NCBI RefSeq assembly: GCF_020360975.1
Contig: NW_025408672.1
Coordinates: 3,224,001-3,288,000, forward strand
Origin: Hirsutella rhossiliensis
Lineage: Eukaryota; Ascomycota; Sordariomycetes; Hypocreales; Ophiocordycipitaceae
Length of the DNA: 64,000 nt
Direction of reading: 5' to 3'
The position numbers were made by a program, and so were the translations under genes. Below, piece by piece: positions 53,101 through 64,000 of this stretch. The notes below the pieces were generated by a model. That model did not search any database. It was not told the origin of the DNA and saw nothing but the letters and a program-made list of their open reading frames with translations. How positions within the stretch are numbered: position 1 is the first letter of the stretch; every line of letters begins with the position of its first letter.

Positions 53101-56100
53101 TTGTCCAAAAACCTCCACTGCGTAAAGCGCTGCTTTGACTGCTCTCGAGGCTCCCAGGATCTCGCGCCACAGAAAGCCGAGCCCAGGAATTCTGGGTTGC
53201 TCTGGACAGACTCTCGCAGAATAGATCGGAAGCGGTATGCCATTTTCAAGTCTCTCATTAACATGCTCTCCTGATTGGGGGTGAGCCTGGTCGGATCAAC
53301 GACGAGACTTTGCTGCAAGGAAATAGACGCCTCTACAAACGCGCTGAGCTCCTCGGCGTCCATAGTCTCCCTCTCGGTCGGCGAATACCGAAAGGTTCGT
53401 CTGCAGAGCAGCGCTGCCTGAAACCTGTACTGCGCCACCCGCAATGCCTCGTTGGCATCGGTCTCATTGTGAATCTTGTCGCGAAGGTCCAGGCTCCATT
53501 GCAGTGTCGCCCGGCGAGCAAGTTTGAGCAGCTCGTACGCCTGTTGACGCATTCCTCCGCTTGTCAAGCCATGGAGTCGAAGGGCCAGTGTGATGAGAAG
53601 TTCCATGTAGTGCGACTCCGCCAGTTGGTCTTGACCATTCGAATGCGCTTCTCAATCTGCTCCCGGAGACGACTGCAGAACAACTCATCGCGAAAAATGA
53701 CATGAACGTCCCTCAGTACATCGTCTGTGCACTCTGTAGGGGGCACTTGGTTTGGCTGGCAACAGTCTGAAACGAGGACGGACCATCCGTCCAAGTAGGC
53801 ATTCGTGGATCGGCGACGGCGGCTTCGAGCAAAGCTCTCGGAATGCGGATTCCGCATAAATGCTGAAAGGTGACGGGATCCTTGAAGTTGCTGACCCAAG
53901 ACTGAGAGCCCTCGTCGTAGTATTCAAAGCTGAGTCCACAAGGCAAGACGACACTGGGCAGGTCAACTTTCATGCGCTGCTGCTTGTAGTGAGTCTGAAG
54001 AAAGGACTTCTTGGCGGAAGCCATGGAGATTCCGTTGGCCTCAGTTTGATTGTACGGCGTCAGTTGGGAGTAGCTCTTGAGCAGCATGGTTGGTGAGGCC
54101 GACTTGGCAACTGAACCCGGGTGCCCGAGCTGGTGCAGAATCTTCCAGGTAGCGTTGCGATAGGTCTGGATAAACGGTGGAATGGCGAGCTCGAAAGCAA
54201 CGGTTGACTTTTGCACGGAGTCAGCGGGGAGATAGGACTCGTGGACCGAAATAGTCATCCTCTTGCGGACACGCCAGTGATAGCACTTGGCACAGCCGTG
54301 AACATTGCGCGATCCATCGGCGTCGAAGGTGCAAACACAGGTTCCGGATGAAATCTTTTCGCTCAACCTGTCATACTCGCGGCAGGCCTCCCGCCACTCC
54401 AGGGTTTTGCATCGCGTGCCGCCTCGGAGTTCCTCTCAATCCTGGCCACCAGGTGTTGCAGCGAACGGCCATTCTCGTCCTCGTGCAGGTAGCGAGCAGC
54501 GAAACAGTTGTTGCTCGGCCCGCACAAGATGTTCTCGCTCGGGTACTTGCAGTTGAATCTTCGTTTCCGCAGATAGCCTTGGACTTGTTGGAGTCGGTTC
54601 ATGGCTGACAGTTCGGCGAGGTGCAGGACATCCAAAGCCTCGGCAGGGAACAAGGGGTGATAGTCGCCCAAAAGAGGGCAGGCCGTCACTGCGCACTTGT
54701 CCATCTCGACCCAAAGCTCAAAGACTTTCAGTATAAAGAGGCTCATTTGGTCCGGCTTTGAAGTATAAGACTTGAATTCACTAATCGCCAAGAGGCGAAA
54801 AAGCGACTCGGCCATTGCGACACAGCCATCTTGGCATGCTTGCCTAGATGCCTCGCTTGCAAAATAAGACTGCTGCAGGGCACTCGACTCCAGGTCTGCA
54901 AGCTTGAAGTAGCGGCTTGCGAGCTGACTCAGCTCATGGATCGCAGTCTTCTCCAGCGGAGGTAGGCTCAAGTCCATACGGTTGTCGTTGGCGGTAATTG
55001 TGGGCGGCTGTTGAAGGAGGTTCCGCAGGTGCTCACCGCTTCTCGGCAGCGAAAGGTGAAGCGAAGGCTCTTTGGCGCGAGACGGAAGCAGAGGGATCAG
55101 TCGTGTCGTAGCCTTTTTGAAGTTGTCCCAGGCGTTCTCAATCTGAAGTGATGCCTCGGCTATGATGCTCTCGCATTGGGTTCCAACGGTGTCGAACAAC
55201 GCCTGGTATACACCATGGGCGGACTTGGAGGCCTTGGACTTTTCCTGCTCAAGCTTGGCAAGGCGGCGGCACATAGGGCTGATATTTGAAGATTTTGAAG
55301 TCGAATCGGCCTCAGGACCCTTGAATTGAATGAAGCCGAATCGGGCAAGGTCTTCAAATTCGACGAATAAAGAATCAGGAGTCTTCATTCAATTCATTCA
55401 TGCAAATTATGAATGAATGGCGATATAGTCGAAATATAAGGCGAAAAAAAAATCTTCCGTCCACACTCCAGTTCGCAAAGTCTGAATGTATTGGAAGTGG
55501 GGTAGTTAGGGCGTCCATGTATTTTGGTATAACTGCCCTAACAGTGCCTGATACGCCCCACCGTTTCGCCAATCTTGCCACCCTATAGGGAGCATCAAAA
55601 ACACCGGGAAGCTTATGAACAGTGCCATTTCAGAATGCACACAATTAAAATGTAGTGCCACTCGATGTTCTGGGTTTTCTCGTTCGGATGATATAACTCT
55701 CGATACATGTGCTTAACATTTGCTTAAGAAATGCCACATCATCCTGAAGGCGATCGATAGATTAAGTCATTTTCTAGTTGCAGAACTACATTTGAAGCAC
55801 GTATCACGTTCGGCAGTCCACATTTTGGATATGTAATACCATACTTATACCGTTAAACAACCTCTGGCAAGCTGATTCGAAAAACGCGTTCAGACCCGTC
55901 AACATCTCAATATTGCGCGAAAAATTGGAATTGACACGAATTGCGTCAGGTCGCGATTTGGAGGCTGTTAGGGAGTTACCTACTCCTCGGGCCCAATACG
56001 ACTTTTACTTGTTTATCCACATAAAATTGGCACGATCAGGAAGTACCCGCAACATCTGCATGATAGGGATATATTATGCCAACTAGCTGCGTTTAGACGC

Positions 56101-57253
56101 GTTATTCGCGCTCCACTGACCACTTGTTAATTCTACCTGCTGTCGGCAAGACACGGTCGTCAGCCCTTCCCACTTTTTGCCTGCATGCGCAACGGTCTTC
56201 GCGACAACTGCCGCATTATTTTACCACGACCTCGCCTAATTCCTGCTTCAATAAATCCGACAGCGGCTTCGGGTCGGCCCCCGAATCAACGTCCTGCCCG
56301 ACGAGCTATCCTGCCCGTTCAACTTCGAATCCCTTACATTTATTGTGGGTTATTTGGTGTTGTTTCGACTACCTGTGTCGCGCGTCCATTCTCGAGCCCT
56401 TGAGCCAAGACCAGGTAAAACTCCAACCTACCCCTCCTTATTTAATTACTTTACGAGTGGATAGCTAATTATAACGTGCTACATAGTATGGCCCCTGCCG
56501 AATCAAAAACATCTGCCGCAGCGAACTTCTTCGCCCCTAGGACCCGGCGTAAATTGCCAACGCAGAATTATGCTCGCATTGAACGTCCTTAATTCAACTT
56601 TCAGAATCCCGCACGCGCGCGCCCTGATCCTAGCACCGCTCCGGCTCCTTCGTCTCCTCTTCTAACTGGCGAAGATACAATCGTCTGCGCGCCCCCGGGC
56701 CAGCCTGACTGTGAGTCAGATGATGACATGCCCGACGCGGATACACCAGAGCCGCCATTGAACAGTAGTCACATGACGCTCGCAGAGAAAGCCGGACTTA
56801 TCGAGAAGTGGGCCGACAACAAACAGAAGCATGTTCGCAAGAAGGGACACAGGATGCCACAAACTCAACTATGAGCCAATCCAGACCAGCTGAGCGTCCC
56901 CAAGGAGTCTCCATTGCGCACTGGAGAGCCATACAAATCAAGAAGGCGAAGGGGGCGGAGGCCGGCGCGGCGATCCCTATTTCGGAGCTTGAACGGTGGT
57001 TTGCAACTCCTCGAATAGAGTTCAACGAGTCTATTGCAAAGTCTCCAGATTTCTTACGGAAGTGGTGGAAAGAACACAAGGACGAGTGGCCACTTTTAGC
57101 TGCGGCGGCGCGTGATCTTCTCTCTATCTCTGGCTCTGAAGTTGACGTGGAACGCCTCTTTAGTGGCTGTAGAGACGAATTCGGGATCCGCCGTCACGCT
57201 TTGAAGGCAGATACAGCGCGAGTACTAACACTTTTACGGAGTGCTCATACCCA

Positions 57254-59992
57254 GACTTGCAAATAGATAAATCATAATCAAATCAAATCAAATCAAATCA
57301 AATTTATCCAAATCAAATCAAATCAAATTGCCCCTGCGCTGAATCAAATCAAATCAAATCGCAACATCCAAATTTATTTGGATATCTGATTATTTGGATA
57401 CGCCCCACAATGGCGACCTGGGCCAATCATTTTTGGGAGCCAGCCCCGGCCCAGAGCGGTCGCTTATTACTGGCAGTTGCTTTTCCAGGCCGTGTCACTA
57501 AGCTTTCTTTTTGCGTTTTACCTGACACGTTTGATCGTGAAATATATCTTTGGGTGCGTCTGCCATATTACTGGGGGAAATATTTGTAGCCGGTGGCCAA
57601 AATGGGACAGCTCTGCACTTGACTGCAATGGCGCATACAGCAGAAGGCGAGGCGCTGTCAGCCGCCCTTTCTAGTGTCCCGTCCACCAGTTTTAGCGCTC
57701 CCGAGAGCTCCCCCGACCTTGACACATCACCTTCGATCGACTACGTTGGATATGAAGGCATCGATTGGAATCGCCTCTTGGGTTTCTCCATACGCAAGTA
57801 TAGAAAAGAGCGCGGACGGGATGGGTATGGGAGCATGGGTTCGATATCGAGAAACCGATTCCGGTCATCGGTTTTGGCTTTGCAAGGCCTGCCACGGGAA
57901 GAAGGCTACAATTACCCATATGTACGATGCTGCATCCACAAGTCAAGCGAACAGTCACATGGAAGAAATTCACCACATCAACAAAGGCGGGCCAATGCTA
58001 CCACAGAGGAAGAAGCAACGCACTCTTTTCGACGTGGTTGACCTAGACTCAACCGACCGAAGGATCAGGCTCTGATGAATGCCTTCATCTCGTCCTTTGA
58101 ACCGCTTCGCTTTCAACATCTCTTGATACGCTGGGTGGCATGCGACAACATACCATTCCACAAACTGGAGAGTCCGTACTTTCGCGACCTTATGGCTTAC
58201 GCGAACAGCGCAATTGCGGATTCGGGCAGTATTCCCACTCATAGCACAATACGCGACTGGATTGTGCGCTCCTTCAATTGTCACAAAGGTGTCGTGACGG
58301 AATTGCTTCGTCGGTCGCTCAGCCGCATCAACGTCTCCTTTGATGCTTGGTCCTCCCGAAAATTCACATCTCTGCTCGGCCTTACCGTACACTTTATTGA
58401 TGACGAAGGGAAGTTCCGTACGTTTCTCCTCGGCTTGCCACGGATTGAAGGTCGCCACTGTGGAAAAACCTGGCCGACCGTGTCAGCGAGATAATCCACG
58501 AGTATGGGTTCGAGGATCGCGTTGGATATTTTGTCACAGACAATGCGGAGAGCAACGACACGTGCCTTGAAGACTTGGGCGCTGAGTTGGGGTTCAACAA
58601 GCAGCATCGTCGGCTCCGTTGCTGCGGCCACATCATCAACCTCGTCGCCCGATCCATCCTTTTCGGCACGGACGCCGACGCGTTCGAAGAGGATTGCCAA
58701 GCCAACAAAGAGATCCAAGATGAGGTCAGACTCTGGAGATCAAGGGCCCCATCGGCAAGTTGCACAATATCGTTCACTGGGTGGAAAGGTCTGGGCAGCG
58801 CATTGAAAGGCTCCACATGCTCCAATCCATCGAGAACACCGCCCTGGGCCTCGAAGACAAAACAACCTACGATGTGGTCATGGACAACGCTACTCGCTGG
58901 AACTCGTCCGAAGCGATGATGGAGCGGGGCTACATGCTTCGCAATGCACTCGATTCGCTGGTCCAAGCGGAAGTGACAGAGTGGAATCAATATGTGGCGA
59001 GAAGGACACAGCACGGGGCAAAGCCGATGCCGAAGAAGTGCCGCAAGAAGCCTACAATTGTGGACGACCAGATGGTCACTGAGGACTGGTCCGTTATTGC
59101 AGAGTATTTGGCGATCCTGAAACCATTGAAGATCGCGACAAAGCGCCTAGAGGGCCAGCCACGACAAGGCAAATTCGGCGCGATTTGGGAAGTTTTGCTC
59201 ACAATGGAGTGGCTTCTGAAGCACCTAGAAGAGGCAAAGCTACAGCACGAACGGGACGAGGAACCGTACCTGCGAATCGGCTGCAATCTCGGCTGGATGA
59301 AGCTGGATCAATACTACGCCCTTACGGAGGATAGCCCTGCGTACCTCGCAAGCCTCGTCCTCCATCCCGCGTTTCGCTGGTCCACCGTCGAGTCGCAGTG
59401 GTCCGATCATCCGGACTGGTTGGCCAGAGGAAGGGCGGCTGTGCAAGAGCTATGGGAGGAGTACCGAACCCTCGCGGTCGAGCAAGATACGATACCCGAG
59501 GAGCCCACAGCTGCAAGGAAGACAACGGACCTAGATGACTTCATGACCTCAATTAGGAAACTTGGCGCCCAACCTGCGCCCTCACCGTCCTCCACGCGTG
59601 ACGAATACGCAGAATGGGTGGCCAGTACCGATCCGGGCGATTGTCTTGTGGACAATCCCATCCAGTACTGGCTTCTCCGCAGACGCCAGTATCCACGCTT
59701 GTCGCGAATGGCAATCGACCTCTTTTCTATTCCGGCAATGTCTTCAGAGCCGGAGAGAATATTTAGCCTTGCCGGACAGATGGTCACAGCTCAGAGAGGC
59801 CGCCTCAAAGCGGACCTTATCGGGGCGGCTCAGTGTATTTCGTCGTGGGAAAAAAGTGGAGTTATCCAGATATCCAAATGAGATCCAAATCGACTCAAAT
59901 CAAATCAAATCAAATCAGATCCATGATTTTGCCATCCAAATCAAATCAAATTGGACACCGGATTTGATTTGATTTATCTATTTGCAAGTCTG
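57254..59992 (+). mobile_element. Inner hAT element (Restless-like)
   Basis: The termini read GACTTGCAAATAGATAAATC on the left; the right end has the same in inverse with two extra bases (CAGACTTG). The 8-bp duplication CATACCCA is at 57,246-57,253 and 59,993-60,000. The left end probably lost a CA in a CACA run. Both ends carry runs of the pentamer ATCAA (about 57,271-57,350 and 59,890-59,975). At 2,739 bp it holds a nearly full transposase gene. Confidence 0.9.
57628..59881 (+). pseudogene. Inner hAT transposase, frameshifted
   Basis: The start at 57,628 reads MAHTAEGEALSAAL. A frame change near 57,790 leads to a BED-type zinc finger (FWLCKACHGKK and a later SHMEEIHHINKGG). After a stop at 58,075 comes a segment of the core with the first Asp in VSFDAWSSRKFTSLLG. 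After further changes near 58,480 and 58,750 come the second Asp in FVTDNAESND, RRLRCCGHIINLVAR and TRWNSSEAMMERG. The dimerisation end reads NPIQYWLLRRRQYPRLSRMA, then SSEPERIFSLAG, with the stop at 59,881. All expected hAT motifs are present in order; three or four frame changes break it. Family assignment is secure. Confidence 0.9.
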
Positions 59993-61532
59993 CATACCCA
60001 GGAAGATAAGATCGATCAGGCGTTGATCAAGGCGGCCATGGAGTATGACATCCTGCCATTCGCCAACAGTATTATTTGGAGACCAGACAACATTCCGGGC
60101 AAGCAGGTAGATGGTGTGAATATACCCTCATTGTATGTGTATATGCTAATATGCGTTCAGACGAGAATCTTCCTTCTCAACCCCCTGCTGCTGCGGAAGT
60201 TCCCACCGAGGCTGAGGCTCCCACCGAACCCCCTACCCACAAACCTCCTACCTCCCAAGCCGATGAATCTACGATATCAACCCCCTGTCCAGATACAATG
60301 GAGGCTTCGGAGGATTGAGGCTATACGGGCGTGTAACCGTGTACAATGGCGGATTGGAGCGCGTTGTACCGTCGTATTTTGAGGATTCGGCAAAGCTTTT
60401 GAAAGTGCTTATTTTCGGTCGATTTACCTAGGACAGGTAATTTTTTTAGTATTCGGGATTATCGAGAGGTTTCTCTGAAGGCTATATATATGTCAGGGGC
60501 TGTGCCCGGCTTGGTGGACCCGGTTGTACCGGGCCCGGCGGGTCATGCCCTGGCCCCGCTCCGCGGAGCCGGATGCTGCGAGAACATTCTACGATGAGCG
60601 ATATAAGCTCGCACTCGAGGCGAAGCCTCGAGCTCGGCTTTCTTTCCTCCGTAGTTCTAGATAGACAACACCTAGGCACCTGCTTGTTGAATAAACTCCG
60701 GGCCAGCCTCTTACAATATATACTACTTATTGGCGTTTTTGAGGTATCTTTGCAATCGCTTAGGTACCGGTACACACCAAATTCACTTCGTTTAGGGGAT
60801 CCCTTCAAACCATTCATGAATGGCCTGAATTGGCCCAAACCCAACTTGAATCGCGAAAATTGGAGCTTGAAGATTTTGAATCAAGATCCAAAAAATTCAA
60901 TTCATTTGATTCATCCTTCATTCAAAATCTTCAAAAAATTTGCCTTCATCTATCACCCCTAGCGGCACAGCTTGGCTCTCAGGACAAGCGTCATGCCCGG
61001 GGAGAGCTTTCCGGCGCAGTCCTTGAGCAGCTGAGCAAGCACGGCGCAGATCAAAAACTTATAGGACGCTCGGCCGTTCTCATTGCCCATGCTGAGGCAG
61101 AGTTGGCGCTGGACAGCCACGCGCAAGGCCAGCCAAGATGGGTCTCTCCTCCAGGGAGATTCGCCCTTGTAGATGTTCACATCGTCTCTGACGCGCTTTC
61201 GTACCCTGATCGTGTCGACCGAATGCCCCGTCGCCTCCAGTAGGGGCATGAGGAACTGAGTCAAAAGACCCGGGTCGGTGGTGTCTCTGGACTCGACGGG
61301 GGTTGCTCCAGCCTTGTTGGCACGCGCGGCGAAGCGATGCAACGGTTCCTGAGCCGCTTGTTCTAGGAACCGAGAGAGATTTTCCTGGAACGAAGGCTGC
61401 TGGAACACGTCTAGGGTGATCTGAGCGGCGCGGCCGGGGAAATCCCACTCGAGAGCGTTGTCGGACTCAAGCACGTGTTTCGCCAAGGGTGAGGTTTCAA
61501 AGACTTCGAAGATGACGAAGTGCTCCTCGTTT

Positions 61533-61584
61533 CTATGTTGACGGTTAGGACGCAGCATCACACCATTCAGAGACTGCCACTGAC
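61533..61584 (-). other. Intron 1 of the DUF6606 gene
   Basis: 52 bp, GTCAGT..CATAG with a CCTAAC branch point. Splicing joins RRHVQ to NEEHFVIFEVFE, which fits the family pattern. Confidence 0.75.
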
Positions 61585-61919
61585 TGAACGTGACGACGGA
61601 TCAAAAGCGCTGCATTCTGCTCCGATATGCGCAGCAAGAAAACATCGTCGGGGCGGAAATTGGCCATATCTCGCAGAAAATGCTGGGCATCGAAGCTCGC
61701 TTCCGCGATGCCCTTACATTTGCAAAGACAGCGTTGGATAGCGTGCCAGCCATCACCAGAGTTGTTGCTTACGACTCGGCAGGCGCTCTGCAGGCGAGCC
61801 AAAATGGCTGATCCTATGGCTTCTGTATCGAGATCCCGGTGGTTGGGCAGCTTGGGCGGCAAGACCAGGTGGTTAAAGACGAGATCAAGAGGCTCCATGG
61901 CGTTGTTGGCAGTGGAAGA

Positions 61920-63608
61920 GGTCCAAGAATAAAGAGGAATCTGGATAGCAAAGAAAGCGGTGTGTCGAGGGCAAGCTGATGGATGCTCTGAGGAAGGAGA
62001 GAACTTTGGATGAAGAGGGGGTTTATTTTCAGGCTTTGGGGCCTAAGGATCATCTTGAGCTTTATTTCCCAATATGTAAGGAGCGGGGAGGACTTTGAGT
62101 GCATAATTCAAAATACTGTTGAGACGAGGCCGAGGTGGCAGCTTAGAGCATACCAAGGGTGGCCATCACGGGAATAGCGTTGTCAGTCCCTAGAAGACTA
62201 GGTCTGCATCTTCACAGTGCTTAGTTTCATGAATTTAAAGCATTTGATTCCTTGGATTTGCTGCCAATGCTTGTCTATGTCATAGAGAAATGCTATAGTT
62301 ATGCTTTTATCGTTGACGCTATGGTCCCGGCACTTGATCGGTGTCCACTGTCAATGTTCTCCGAGCGAACGTGTTGGGAAGAACCAGGTTCAGGCGGAAT
62401 GAGGATGCATTTCACTGCTCCTCTACGTGTCCGCATGCGGGCTGACGCGTACATAGAGGGATGGGACATGCGTTGTGTTCAATGCAGTACCGATGTGCGC
62501 AGAATATGATTGTTAAACCCGCTAGCTGCTAACCTATAGCCTCGTCGCAGGGGAAGGCCGGCATCGCTTATCAGGTCACAGGAACTTCCCTGTAACCAGG
62601 ATATTAGGCTTCGTTGAGGGAATGTCCTGCTCTGTGACGGGCTTTGTATCTCTACCTACAAACCAAGAGCGCAACGATTTCCCTGGCCATAGATCAAATA
62701 TCGGCAAATAAACGGCAGCAGGAAAATCGATTGTCACATAAGATGTGTCACACAGGGCATCACACAAGGGATCCCAGCCTCCAATAGCCTGACCCTTTCT
62801 CCCTCTTCAGACCAGCCAGGTATGAACACGTTCCAATTGGAGACACCTAATACCAATAGCTTCCATACACTCTGATCGGATATTTCTACTACTCAAGAGT
62901 CCCTCTTTCAGGCAGTCTATAATGGCTTAGCATTCCCTCTTTAGATAGAAAAATCAAGAGTTCTTCAACCCCCACGCGAGGCAGATGCGACGTACAGTTG
63001 ACTTTTGGTGCTTGATATACCTAGTGACTTAGTGTGACTCCCAGCGGCGCCGGACTACACAGATCGGATGGGGGGCCTGGTGGGGCGAAGGTCACGGAAG
63101 AATGGGCCTGTCGTGCGATCAAAGATCTACGGTCGTGCGATGTGCGATACTCGTTGTAAACGTCTTGTTCTCGGGCCCGAAAAAAATAAGGCTTCCAGTC
63201 TGACGAGCACGCAAAGTATGAGGCATTAAGCCGACAAGTGAAGCGTGAGGTGTCGTGAAAGCGGGTTCAAAACTTAGCTCCGAAGACTAATAACTGGGCT
63301 GTCGGTAATGAACAGTGATTGGCTGACCCGTATGACGCGATATTCTAGCTTTCGAACATAGAAGATGATGGTGGCAAATTTGCGGTTCAACCGCTGGACC
63401 CCGCAGTACGACGGTGAATCTATCTTCCCAGTGTTTTGCATTGATCTCAGGGTCTACCGGTACATCGACCGATCCCTCTTAAGGATTCAGGAGCATACTG
63501 TGAAAGGCCTCTAGTGAGTTGATTCAACTGACTAGTCCCTATGCTGTTTACTATCAAGATAGAGAAGAAGGAAAGAAAAAGTGTCAAGATCGGAACGCTC
63601 ATTCACTG
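61920..63608. other. Intergenic, upstream of the DUF6606 gene
   Basis: About 1.7 kb without a supported gene. Frames at 62,252-62,509 (plus) and 62,576-62,767 (minus) lack recognised domains. The part next to 61,898 is probably the promoter of the split gene. No clear terminal repeats were seen. Confidence 0.45.
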
Positions 63609-63859
63609 TGCTGCCTAACAGGCAGCAAGCAGTTCGTAATGCCATATTAGTGATGGATTCGAACCTTCTAGGTGACGTCGTCATCTATGCTGCCTGGGTG
63701 GCAACATCGCCACTCAGCCCAAAATCACAAGTATAAGAAGCCAACTTTTCACCATCACTTAGATAGAGAATCAAGAGTCTTTCGTTGCCCGATTCACAGG
63801 ATCTCCTTCCCGATCGTTGCTCAGTCATCCATACTGTCCGTGCCTCTTGTTGTGTGACA

Positions 63860-63872
63860 GTTATGAGCCCGG
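63860..63872 (+). promoter_or_regulatory. Copia E primer-binding site, half tRNA-iMet
   Basis: GTTATGAGCCCGG, identical to the Copia C site, lies directly after the LTR end. Confidence 0.8.
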
Positions 63873-63944
63873 TCTGCTAAGCCGGGTTTCTACTACACAC
63901 ATTGCGTCCACTGCGTTTGCCTCACCAACAATAAGCACGCCAAA

Positions 63945-64000
63945 ATGGCCGCTGACGACCTCGAAGTCTCTTCCCGGGTCACCCTCAAAGGCCCCGGTAA
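63945..64000 (+). CDS. Copia E gag, N-terminus, partial
   Basis: ATG 63,945 opens MAADDLEVSSRVTLKGPG to the window edge. It aligns with the Copia C Gag start (SSRVKLNGPSDW). This is the first 18 residues of a Copia Gag; nothing more can be said from this window. Confidence 0.7.
   Translation, partial: MAADDLEVSSRVTLKGPG

Larger units (their letters stand above)
56489..60318 (+). pseudogene. Outer hAT transposase remnant
   Basis: The start at 56,489 reads MAPAESKTSAAANFFAPRTR, with a stop soon after. The C-terminal dimerisation region at 56,980-57,250 reads LAAAARDLLSISGSEVDVER, LFSGCRDEFG and LKADTARVLTLLRS. The inner hAT cuts it at SAHTQ (57,253). The tail continues after 60,000 as EDKIDQALIKAAMEYDI. 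The catalytic core (RNase H-like domain) is missing, so this is a deletion derivative. Confidence 0.75.
55274..60961 (+). mobile_element. Outer hAT element inside the DUF6606 gene
   Basis: The ends TAGGGCTGATA (left) and TAGGGGTGATA (right, inverted) are flanked by an exact 8-bp duplication GCGGCACA at 55,266-55,273 and 60,962-60,969. Removing it joins the host reading frame exactly (AKLCR/RLAKLEQ). Subterminal copies of TTGAAGATTTTGAA and ATTCATGAATG-like motifs crowd both ends. Its own length is about 2.9 kb once the inner hAT is subtracted. Only the ends of a transposase gene remain. Confidence 0.95.
46770..61898 (-). pseudogene. DUF6606-DUF3638-DUF3645 protein gene, split and broken
   Basis: A large protein of unknown biochemical role. 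The start at 61,898 reads MEPLDLVFNHLVLPPKLP. An intron at 61,533-61,584 leads to the rest of DUF6606 (DVFLLRISEQNAALLIRR, FEVFETSPLAKHVLE, WDFPGRAAQ). A hAT element then splits the gene between AKLCR (60,970) and RLAKLEQEK (55,265). Further on come the DUF3638 block with NMGKGKTSCIVPM across an intron (50,053-50,135) and IPEHIMSYKL. The DUF3645 block has AKGVPSEQAEFGHPDVAI. A DEAH-like LVYLDEAHTRGTDLKLP precedes an intron at 48,168-48,222, and the C-terminus is near 46,770. Lesions include frame changes near 54,402, 53,615, 52,490, 52,380, 48,400 and 47,690, an internal loss near 53,725, and a TAG at about 49,574. Even if some frame changes are errors, the insertion, stop and deletion show it is dead. 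Confidence 0.88.
63609..64000 (+). mobile_element. Copia element E, 5' end only
   Basis: A probable LTR ends TGTGACA at 63,859; its start near 63,609 (TGTGCTGCC) is a guess from the TG rule and from resemblance to the C LTR (CCTGGGTGGCAA, CGCCAC). A primer-binding site GTTATGAGCCCGG and a gag start follow. The element runs off the window. Confidence 0.75.

Noticed and set aside
60136..60163. Possible 28-base intron in the outer hAT tail
   Set aside because: It has GT..AG ends and a branch-like motif but is too short for fungal splicing, and the phase does not join.
63860..63872. tRNA gene suggested by GTTATGAGCCC
   Set aside because: Only the anticodon-arm complement is present, without acceptor or T arms. 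It sits after an LTR and is a primer-binding site.

Overview
This window looks like a repeat-rich, accessory region of a filamentous ascomycete genome (Pezizomycotina, probably a sordariomycete; the species is not identified). The reasons are short GT..AG introns with CTAAC branch points, a Tad1-type LINE, several Copia elements, pogo/Fot1-type and hAT transposons, a fungal type III polyketide synthase, a small secreted cysteine-rich protein, and a DUF6606-DUF3638-DUF3645 gene typical of fungi. Transposable elements and their remnants make up most of the sequence. I found no rRNA, tRNA or CRISPR array.

Layout. 0-6.3 kb: scrambled remnants of a LINE, a possible Helitron-like fragment and a 17-bp minisatellite. 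6.3-11.6 kb: a nearly full-length Tad1-like LINE with ORF1 and ORF2. 11.8-13.2 kb: an inverted-repeat pair around a small predicted gene. 13.3-16.4 kb: a pogo transposase cut by a Copia element (A1), which itself carries a hAT MITE. 17.2-18.6 kb: a type III PKS on the minus strand. 18.9-20.2 kb: the C-terminal half of a RecQ-like helicase. 20.5-23.2 kb: a pogo element with perfect 91-bp terminal repeats. 23.2-36.1 kb: a three-level nest, in which Copia B (minus) contains Copia A2 (plus), which contains a gypsy-like gag/protease-only element D (minus). 36.1-38.8 kb: pogo elements 2 and 3. 39.6-44.8 kb: Copia C, inserted in the 5' leader of a secreted-protein gene (44.8-45.1 kb). 46.8-61.9 kb: one DUF6606/DUF3638/DUF3645 gene on the minus strand, split by a hAT element that holds a second hAT. 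From about 63.6 kb: the 5' end of another Copia element.

Target-site duplications were read directly for A2 (CCACA), D (CAAGA), C (AACGC), the outer hAT (GCGGCACA), the inner hAT (CATACCCA), the MITE (ATGCATTT) and pogo 1 (TA), so the insertion order is explicit. The Copia elements appear to prime from half-tRNAs: A, C and E match initiator tRNA-Met, while B matches tRNA-Lys(CUU).

Many apparent frameshifts are single-base changes in homopolymer runs. The two Copia B LTRs differ by exactly five such changes and no substitutions. Some 'pseudogene' calls, notably the type III PKS, may therefore reflect sequencing error; the split DUF3638 gene is dead regardless. I did not find an obviously new biological system. 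The best leads are the LTR-to-effector fusion, the half-tRNA priming pair, the gag/protease-only element and the frame-neutral minisatellite.
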